Source: Hyposmocoma kahamanoa
Lineage: Eukaryota > Arthropoda > Insecta > Lepidoptera > Cosmopterigidae
Reading direction: 5' to 3'
Length of the DNA stretch: 64,000 nucleotides
NCBI RefSeq assembly: GCF_003589595.1
Contig: NW_020653337.1
Span: 6,094,217-6,158,216, forward strand
The notes under the pieces were generated by a model, which did not search any database, was not told the origin of the DNA, and saw only the letters and a list, made by a program, of their open reading frames with translations. The position numbers were made by a program, and so were the translations under genes. Of this stretch, positions 56,262 to 64,000 are shown piece by piece. Within the stretch, counting starts at the first letter, position 1, and each line of letters opens with the position of its first letter.

Positions 56262-56320
56262 TGCTCTTGTCGGTGTAGCCTCCTCCACTCCTCACGGTTC
56301 ATAGCCAACTCCTTGACCTC
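56262..56320 (-). pseudogene. LINE extreme C-terminus, opposite orientation
   Basis: The minus strand reads 'EVKELAMNREEWRRLHRQEH', then GS and a stop at 56262-56264, the 'LA..R.EWR' tail of an endonuclease-reverse transcriptase LINE. It converges with the LINE fragment just upstream. Confidence 0.55.
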
Positions 56321-56456
56321 CCTTGATTATTTTTAGGACCAAAATATTCATCATATAAGATTATCAGCTATTATCCTATTTTAACTGTGTGACTTTAAGA
56401 CTCTTAACTTTGATACAAAACGTGACTCACCCGGTAAAGGTTATGACAAAGCATTG

Positions 56457-56745
56457 TAGCAGTAGGGCTCCTTGTGAAAGAGCTCGTCCAGAGTAGTACT
56501 GCCCACTTTACCTATTTCTACCGCCAAGCAGTAATGTCACCATTACTGTATCCCGGTTTTGAAGGGAAAGGGTGCAGGTGAAATTACAGGCACATGGGAC
56601 TTGTCAACTTATGTCTCAAGGTGACGGGCGCAGTGGTAGTGCCCCTCAGATCTTTGCAATTTAAAGCTCTGAGTGGTCCTGTAACTGTTATGGACAGGCC
56701 TGTAGCTTACCATCAGGCGCACGACTTGTTCGTCCCGTCACATGT
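56457..56745 (+). repeat. RepA, reference copy
   Basis: The clearest copy of a ~290-bp repeat found at least 14 times in the window on both strands. Marks in order: 'AGCAGTAGGGCTCCTTGTGA', 'AGTACTGCCCACTTTACC', 'GAAATTACAGGCACATGGGA', 'CTTGTCAACTTATGTCTCAA', 'GCAGTGGTAGTGCCCCTCAG', 'CTTACCATCAGGCGCACGAC', 'CTTGTTCGTCCCGTCAC' and an A-rich end. Most copies start and end at the same points and end in A-rich sequence, as a SINE does, but there are no tRNA-like A and B boxes. 'GGCAGTGCCCCTCAGA' and 'CTCTGAGTGGCACTGC' can pair as a hairpin in the middle. I infer a retroposon sharing its 3' end with a LINE; the class is not proven. Confidence 0.75.
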
Positions 56746-57254
56746 AATAAAAAAAAGACAATCGAAGCTACTCGTAAGATAATACAACAGTTCTTGAATT
56801 CTATTGTAATTAATTATACATAACAATTATTTTAGCATTATTATCTTTATTTTCTTATTATTGTTACCTCGATCACTAATGTTTTTTTACAAATAAATCG
56901 ATGATTGATCAATCGACTAAACTGATAAACTAGTCTCAAACGCGGAGCATCCCAGACCCGGAATAAGCCTCTCTTATAATAATAATAGCTACGCAGTATG
57001 TACATAGTTGCATAAATAAATAAATATTGTAATGAACGAACGAATGATCACGGGGATTGCAGTATTTCTGCAACACGACGCCAAAGCAGTGATCTTATCG
57101 ATAATTTAACTCTATATTATACTAATTAGAATTAGAAAAAATGTATCGAGCAGTGATCACGATTTTACTGCTTCCGAAAAAATCTACTTTGAATTTGGGA
57201 AGTCGTTTAAACTTCATTCAAACATGGTTACGAATGCTTTTTTTAAAACCAATC
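56746..57254. other. Unassigned sequence
   Basis: No family recognised. Confidence 0.35.
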
Positions 57255-57475
57255 AACAAGACGAACAAGTCGTGCGTCTGATGGTAAGCGACACGCCTAT
57301 CTATAACAGACAGTTGCAGTGTCATTCAGAGCTTCAAATCACAAAGATGTCTAAGTCATCCTGAGACGTGACAAGTTCCATATGCCTCATTACTGCTTGG
57401 CGACAGAAATAGTTAAGGTGGCAGTACTTCCCTGGACGAACTCTTTCACACGGCGCTCTACTGCTGGCTACATAA
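57255..57475 (-). repeat. RepA copy
   Basis: 'AGACGAACAAGTCGTGCGTC' to 'GGCGCTCTACTGCTGGC', with a central deletion between 'CACAAAGATGTCTAAG' and the 'CCTCATTACTGCTTGG' block. Confidence 0.65.
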
Positions 57476-58914
57476 TGCTTTCATTCACCGTCTTGTTTAC
57501 AAACTTACATTTCTTTACATTACATTGTTAACCGTTGCTAAGATTCATTAGCTTTGTACTAGGTTTTAGACATTATAGAGATTGTACTTACCATGGTGTT
57601 AATCAACAAAGGTAGGTAAAATAATCTGGAGGAAATCGTTGTTTAATAAATGGCTTTACTTTACTAATTATATTACAAAACTTGGTGATGGTATGGCGCA
57701 AGTATAGGACCAACACGCGCACGCGCACACGCCTAAAATCGATTGAAAAAGAAAAATATCAAAAATTAGTTCGCGCCACAAAAATCGTTGACGCGCCTGC
57801 TCTCTGCTGTCATTAATAAACAGTAATACATTCAATTACTATTCAATGCATGATAAGTGTGGAGCCAAACCAAGTACGATGCAGACATCATTAACTCATA
57901 CCAATGCCTATTTTGAATTAATGCACTATCAAATTTACTGTGCAAGTTCGTGAAGCAGCCTATATAGATAGATAGAAACATTGTAGAATAGGATAATCAA
58001 AAAATATTTGTTCAAAGTACAGTCAACAGAAGATACAATGTGAGAACCAACCAAACCAAATAATTAAATACCTACTTAACTCTGTTGTACTTTTAAAAGG
58101 ACTGAATTTAAGCAAAAGTTAATTATAATCACTTCATACATAACTAAAATGAATGTGTGTGCGTTTGTATGTGCCTCAAAAATTTTTCGAAATTGTATTT
58201 TCGCCCATTTTACTAAACATCGACGATATATTACCGTCGATCCAAAAAGTCTGCTATTGTCCAACGTTACATCTTATACAGTTGACATCGCTCTGGATTT
58301 TACAAACAAGCTCTTATTCAACACTATGTCACCGACGATAAGAATGATGAATAAATTCTATGTTAAAGCCCAGCGTGCTTGAACATACTTTTATTATGAT
58401 ACTCAACAAAAAGAACTCCTTCAAGAAATTCAAAACAATACAATCTCTTTCATCTCACGACGACGCTTCTTACAATAATTGCTTAATAAATCTAACGAAA
58501 AATGGCATTAAACGGTTTTTACTCGGTTAAGAACTTTATTTACTGTTCTTTTAACTTTAAAACTTATCCATTGACTATTTCACTATTTCCTATTTTAAAT
58601 GTTCTATTTAAAAACAGCAATGAACTAAAAAAAACACAAGTTGCGCCTCCAAAAGTTCCCATTAATGACGTAACAACATTTGTTTGAAATTCGAGAACTG
58701 TTCAACTTATTTGTGGCTAAAGTAGCTTTTGTGTCATTGACATAGAGTTTTCTTGTTTGGATTAATTATTGTTAATAGGGATATCACATTAGTCATGTCA
58801 TAATGTTATCATGGGGACGCTTAATTGAACACTGCTATGATTTGAATGGTCTAACTTCGAAAGCTAATGAGTTAGCGTACATTTTATTTGTTAATTAATT
58901 TAAGTGCTGTATAC
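57476..58914. other. Unassigned sequence
   Basis: Overlapping short frames at 58076-58687 on both strands lack family features. Confidence 0.35.
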
Positions 58915-59120
58915 AGCAGATGAGTTTCATTACTTTGGACAAGTGATGCGGGATGCCACACTGTATAGAATTCTCCAATAATTCCAGGAAAGAAGAGCAT
59001 TGTGGGAAGGAAAAGAAATTCAAAGGAAGAAGTGGAAACGGTGGTTTTGCCTATAACTGCTGTTCCTGTTGCCTAGAAAGCCAAACTTGCTATACCGGCG
59101 ACCAACCTCTGATACAAGAA
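58915..59120 (+). pseudogene. LINE RT C-terminal scrap
   Basis: Encodes 'FHYFGQVMR', a stop, and 'RKKWKRWF', matching the 'YFGH.MR' and 'GRRK..WL.NLR.WF' tail of endonuclease-reverse transcriptase LINEs, ending in an (AGAAG)n-like stretch. Frames are broken. Confidence 0.5.
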
Positions 59121-59769
59121 TAAGAAGAAGCGGAAGTTGTACTTCGTTAACCAATATAAGTCTGGCTCATATATTATACATATATTTAATAAATAAGTAC
59201 ATCGACTCACCAGAATTGTTACATAAAACGGCTTGCACTTCCCTGCGATCTAAAGCTACCTTCTCATGCAATATTAGTAGAGCAAACGACTTCAAAAATT
59301 GTTTCTTTAAACGCTCTTTGGATTTCTATAGTAAAATCTTAAATAATATAGAATTTTTACGTTATCCTTACATACTTTTCAGAAGAAAATAAAAGAAGTA
59401 AGTGTTTAAATATTTTTTTTTTAATTTAATCTCCGTATGACAGTGCACTGTACCTAATGTTCGGGATGTTACTTTGTTATCAAGTTTATTATGTTGCTGT
59501 AGTTGACTGTACTTACTTGTTAAATTCTTGTTTATGTATGTGGAACTCCAGGTCTAATCGTTCTAATCGATGTTTTTGTATCACTTACCTGTTTTATGAT
59601 TGTTTGCTTCGCTTGAGTAAAGTAAACAAAATGAAAATAAAAATATTAGACAACATCACACACGCTTCAAAAATCATATAACATCAAAACCGGGCTAATA
59701 TTATTATATGATTATTTATATATGATGATGAATGAATAAATAATTGCAACTTCTTCATTGGAAAAAAAC
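59121..59769. other. Unassigned sequence
   Basis: The 107-codon frame 59069-59392 (+) starts inside the LINE scrap and has no family features. Confidence 0.35.
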
Positions 59770-60330
59770 CTATCTCAAAAGTTTGCTTATCGATTTTTTT
59801 TCGATTTCCATAGGATCTCTTTTCGGAATCTGACTTCTTGGTGACAATGGGACTGTTATGGACTCCTTATTGTACATTTTATACGTTCTTTTCTAGTTGT
59901 CATGGTGACAGTGATTTGTAGTTGACTACATGTAAGTAAGTATGGTGTCAAGTGAAAAGTCGACTTTTATTTGTGGAAAATAATTAGTAATTTGTGATAG
60001 CCGCATCGAACCCGGAACAGCATCAGGGATTACCTCAAGAGTATATACCCTTTCAAACAAAAAAAAAGAAATTTCAAAATCGGTGCACAATTGATGGAGA
60101 AATTGGTGAATACAAGGGCATGCCTATGAAATTTGAAGATTTCGTTCGATTTTCATGGGATCCCCTCATTAGATCCTGACTTGGTGACAATGGGACCACC
60201 ACTTTTTTTTTTAAAGGATGTACCCTTTCAAAAAAAATCATTTTCTAAATCGGTTCACAATTGACGGAGATATGTGAAAACATACATATGGCCGAACGTA
60301 TAACCTCCTCCTTTTTTCTAGTCGGTTAAA
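59770..60330 (+). repeat. Interspersed repeat shared with 7195-7690, ending in the foldback terminus
   Basis: 'CATCGAACCCGGAACAGCAT', 'ATACCCTTTCAAACAAAAAA', 'GATCCTGACTTGGTGACAAT', and the end 'CCTCCTCCTTTTTTCTAGTC' and 'GTCGGTTAAAAAT'. The end links this family to the 'GACTTC' foldback repeats. Confidence 0.6.
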
Positions 60331-60909
60331 AATTAAATAAATAAACGTTGCTCCGATCCCAAAGTACGTAACTAAAGCACTTGTGTTATGGAAATCGTAA
60401 CCAATGACGGTACTACAAGAGGTTGTTGCTGATGCAGGTTTTTTACATATCAGCTGATGCTTTTACTGATATTATATATTAAAAAAAACGGGGGCAATGC
60501 ACGTCCTTACTGTGTCCATCTACATGAAAAAGCTTTTTTTTCTTTGGTACTGTAATAAAATATTATTACAATTATTTTGTGAGATTTATTAACAAAAGAA
60601 TCAATTTGCATGATAACAATCAACCTGCCTAGCTTAATCGTCGTGCAATTTTATTCAAGTTATAGGTATTTTTAAAAACAACAACTGAGCTGCTTTTGCG
60701 GCTTACAGTGTGTTTCTGGAAGGTTTGTAAATTATTCCACCGTCCCTTTTAGATCCTGTCATGACTCCAACATACGCAATGAATATCAGCAGCAGTGTGT
60801 ATGCTGATATTTTAATTTATACAGATTATCCGCAAATGCAGATGCTGATATTAGCAACAACACTGCAACAAATACGCAAATCCGAGATAGTATAAAAATT
60901 CGTTTTTAT
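60331..60909. other. Unassigned sequence
   Basis: No family recognised. Confidence 0.35.
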
Positions 60910-61000
60910 ACATTGTCCCGGCCGGGGATTGAACGCGGAACCACAGAGAGGGCAGCATGAAAACCGGTGTGCAAGCCACTCGACCACGGAAATCGACTGA
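60910..61000 (-). repeat. tRNA-derived SINE head
   Basis: The minus strand has 'CCGTGGTCGAGTGGCTTGCA' (A box) and 'GCGTTCAATCCCCGGCCGGG' (B box). The tRNA-like spacing is kept, but the anticodon stem does not form. Confidence 0.6.
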
Positions 61001-62539
61001 TGGACACAGATCTTCTTCAAATAAAAAATTGGAAACATACGCTTTGGGAACTTGGCACATTTTACAGGGGTTGTGAACTTTCTTCTACATACAGGTTTCA
61101 TCATGTTTCATGCTTTCCTTCGCCTCTAGCGAGAGTTATTCCTACTAAATGTTCACAAATGTGCGTAACTTAGAGAGAGTGATAGGTACATACCACCACA
61201 AAGATTCGTACATGAACCTTTGTTTGGGTCACCACCGCTCAAAGACGCCTTAGTATTTGTTTTTTTACATAACAAAGCAAAGCCCCGCTTAATATCAATG
61301 TGCAATTCGTTTTAAGCACCAAGAACATAAAAATATACAACCACGAGGTAGGAAAAGTTTTATATCCCCTCTAGTATTGAACCCGTGCTAATGTTATGCA
61401 ATAAATTCCAAATACCGTTCTATTTCGGAAGGAGTAACATATAAAATCTATTGACCAAACGTAATAGATATAAAAATAAAGTATAAAAATAAATAAAGTA
61501 CCACTGCAGTCAATCGACGGCCGATGCAATCGGTAAGTAGTGTTGGGAAATCGATTTATCGAGGATGTAGGATTTATAGGGTATACCAAGACATTTGTAA
61601 TTTGAACCGACGCTGCCTATAGGTACATCACTCCACAAAACACATATGCACAAATTAAAATTTTTCCCGTACTAATACGGTTCATTTTGCTTGGGTCTAG
61701 CGGCAGGAACACTGGCTTTATTTCAGAATTTATGTTTTTACAAACGCAATTAAAGCCATTTGAAAAATGTATATCGTGTACTATACGTGTTCTATTTAGA
61801 TCAGTTGATATAAAAAATCAATGGTTTATGTAAAGTACATTTAATACAACGGTTTTCTTGTAAAATTTGGAGGTAAGTTTGTGTTTGTTTTTCTATCGTA
61901 AAAATTTTTAGGAACCGTGTTTACACACCGTATAGTAATCACTGTACATCCTCAATTCCACACTTTCACTCTTATACGGAATCAGCCAAAGCTATTTGAG
62001 ATTGTATAGACTCGTAACGTAAAGTTATGACGGAAAAAAATATTTGCATAGTTCAATTATGCCTTCGGAAGAAAGAAAGGCACAAACAGTAAATTCTTTC
62101 GTAGATAAATGTGTTTAAATATTTTAAGATTTTTCTATAAAGACTAGTTAAAATATACATTTCATATTAAATAGTTTATTTTTGTTATAAATACATATCA
62201 CATGTTTTATACAGAAAGTTACATTGTATTTTAATTAGTCAGTTTATAAAATACCTTAATTTTCTCTTTTAACTTAGTAGAAGAAAAAATACACTGCATA
62301 ATATATAAAGGGCATGAGTAATATAAATGTGACCTTTTTTAGATATGTTAGTTATTTGTTGTAATTTTGTTGACTTCGTTGTAATAATCCATAAATTTAA
62401 AAGCTGTAACGTTTGTAAATAAATAAATAAATAAATAAATTAACTACATGTTATGAAGATTTCATATACTAAGTCAAATCCTTTGATATTAGTGTTTTAG
62501 CACATAAGAAATTCATAAGATTTCCTGACTCGATCTGTA
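61001..62539. other. Unassigned sequence with a short (AAAT)n run
   Basis: A tetranucleotide run of about five AAAT units lies at 62418-62440. Nothing else recognised over 1.5 kb. Confidence 0.4.
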
Positions 62540-62690
62540 GCTTGATAAGAGCGGTAGCCACGGTGAGGCAACAGACGTTGGTTCGAGTCCAATCGGATCA
62601 AAGATATATTTCTTTATGATCGTAAGTTTTTTGTGTCAGTAATAATAATAAACTAGTAGAGTATTTTCACAAAAACTATATTTAACATCA
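62540..62690 (+). repeat. SINE-T copy, with both internal promoter boxes
   Basis: 'TAGCTTGATAAGAGCGGTAG' (A box), 'GTTGGTTCGAGTCCAATC' (B box), tail 'GTCAGTAATAATAATAAACT' and 'GTAGAGTATTTTCACAAAAA'. Confidence 0.7.
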
Positions 62691-63079
62691 TGGTAGTAAC
62701 ATCACGACACATTCAATGAAATAAATATGTAAGACGATGTACTTCGATCAATTTTAAAATACAATGGCGTATAGTAACGCATACTCCGTGTTATTCTTCC
62801 GTTTAAGTATTTTTTTTTGTTAATTCGTCCAAAAGTACAAGTTAGGGTTAAAGACCATAACTACCTCGTCTTCAGATAATTATTATATGTAAACAAACCG
62901 TCATGAAGTATTTTATGAGGCATTATTACCTGGTTGCTTATTGTAAAATTATGATGAACCTTTTGAAAATGTATCTAAATATATGATGATATTTTCAGGT
63001 AATAGAAAACATTTCCAACTACCTATTTAAAATGTACTAAATATACTAAATAGTAACGCACACATTCATAATCCATAAC
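62691..63079. other. Unassigned sequence
   Basis: No family recognised. Confidence 0.35.
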
Positions 63080-63255
63080 ATAACATAAACCTGTATCACC
63101 GGCGCCATGGACACACACATAGACAACCACAGATTACACCCAAACTCACGCGAGAAATAAATGTAGGCCATACAATTATTTCTCCTAGCCCGGGAATCCA
63201 ACCCGGGACCTCTGCGTGAATAGTCCAGCATAGTAAGCCTACGGCTATGGAGACA
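63080..63255 (-). repeat. SINE-J copy
   Basis: The minus strand has the head 'TCTCCATAGCCGTAGGCTTA', 'GCAGAGGTCCCGGGTTGGAT' and 'TCCCGGGCTAGGAGAAATAA', then the shared body. Confidence 0.65.
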
Positions 63256-63721
63256 GTTTTAACAGATTATGTACACGACCTTCCATTGAAATGAAATGTA
63301 ACAAAGACTGTCTAAGTAATTTCAACTGTTCTAATTATATCAAATCGACAGAACGTACGATCCAAGTTGTATTTAAAAAGTAGTGTACTGGAATATCGAT
63401 ACACTATCGATAAGAGATCCAGACATCACTATAAAAGCTGCATTCTGTGATATATAGATGTGAAATCGATTCTCTGATTCATTTACTGCCATCGATTTTA
63501 TATTTCTCTAGAGGGAATGTAGAAAATTCTCGATCGTATGATGTAACAATTCGTATTTTTGTACCTAGCAATTACAGTCTTACACAGAAATGTTACAATC
63601 ACCTAGAATAGGATAAAATAAAATAGAATATCATTTATTTCTTGTAGATATGGTACAATGAGAGCAGAAAAAAGTTCAACATATTTTGCCAAGGAGCGGC
63701 ATAGAAATATTAAAATAGTAA
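63256..63721. other. Unassigned sequence
   Basis: Several ATCGAT words at 63390-63495 ('ATATCGATACACTATCGATA'), reminiscent of the hAT-like element at 14987, without definable ends. Confidence 0.3.
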
Positions 63722-63980
63722 TCATCATCATCATCATATCCCGCCTGACTTCACCCACTGCTGGGTATAGACCTCCAAGTTTCTGCCCCACTCCCCACGA
63801 TCCCGTGCTAATCTCATCCAGGTTCGCCCCCCAATTCCTGCGATATCATCGGCCGTCTCGCCGCTGGACGCCTGACGTTCCTGTATTCAGTCCTTGGACG
63901 CCACTCAGTTATCACCTTACTCCATCTGTCATCTTGTCTCCGTATCAGGTGCCCTGCCCAGCTCCACTTTAGTTGTCATG
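63722..63980 (-). pseudogene. Endonuclease-reverse transcriptase LINE 3' end
   Basis: The minus strand from about 63972 encodes 'KWSWAGHLIRRQDDRWSKVI' and 'EWRPRTEYRNVRRP', the conserved 'W.WAGH..R..D.RW' block, then a stop and the 'CCCAGCAGTGGGTGAAGTCA' terminal sequence and a (GAT)n tail (63722-63736). It runs toward the right edge and has lost the frame after 'GGEPG'. Confidence 0.75.
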
Positions 63981-64000
63981 GCGGAAAGAATAAAAAGTAA

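Overview
The window looks like AT-rich, gene-poor DNA from a moth or butterfly (Lepidoptera). The evidence is the repeat content: tRNA-headed SINEs ending in GAT/ATG triplet tails, 'AACCGACTTC...GAAGTCGGTT' foldback repeats, C-terminal scraps of non-LTR retrotransposons, and Transib, pogo, P, mariner and hAT-type DNA transposons. I recognise no complete host gene. The only candidate host coding sequence is an open minus-strand stretch with a signal-peptide-like run that leaves the window at base 1. No rRNA gene, genuine tRNA gene or CRISPR array is visible.

Layout. 1-8.7 kb: fragments of a roughly 290-bp interspersed repeat (called RepA here), one MITE nested inside a RepA copy, LINE scraps and foldback repeats. 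8.75-10.6 kb: a short Ty3/gypsy-type LTR element with two 234-bp LTRs and a 4-bp target duplication. It is internally deleted, so that the primer-binding region lies next to the middle of reverse transcriptase, and it carries an inverted copy of the LTR start against its 3' LTR. 11-23 kb: SINEs, a hAT-like insertion, a CR1-like LINE relic, a MITE with a 4-bp duplication and several RepA copies. 23.3-26.2 kb: the best-preserved element, a pogo/Tigger-type transposon with 23-bp terminal inverted repeats, TA duplication, an intact 645-codon transposase with a C-terminal PHD-like finger, a probable 5' UTR intron, and reiterated copies of a GGATCATCTTG-type word near both ends. 27-37 kb: SINEs, a long inverted repeat built on LINE 3' ends, and two LINE tails. 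37.07-38.51 kb: a P-superfamily derivative (8-bp target duplication, 22-bp terminal and 11-bp internal inverted repeats, a THAP-type first exon) that contains a 99-bp head-to-head tandem array. 38.5-40.7 kb: a RepA copy split by a poly(A) retroposon, then unassigned DNA. 40.8-43.1 kb: a Transib (RAG1-related) transposase broken by two small indels. 43.4-64 kb: MITEs, a mariner relic, a solo LTR of the 8.75-kb family, a second pogo-like MITE, more SINEs, and LINE fragments at 55.6-56.3, 58.9 and 63.7 kb.

The elements do not form a pathway. They are layers of insertion and decay, and the nesting gives relative ages: RepA copies are older than the MITE at 766 and the retroposon at 38928. The pogo-type element is the only one that could still supply an active enzyme, and the element at 51008-51719 shares its end architecture with a different repeated word.
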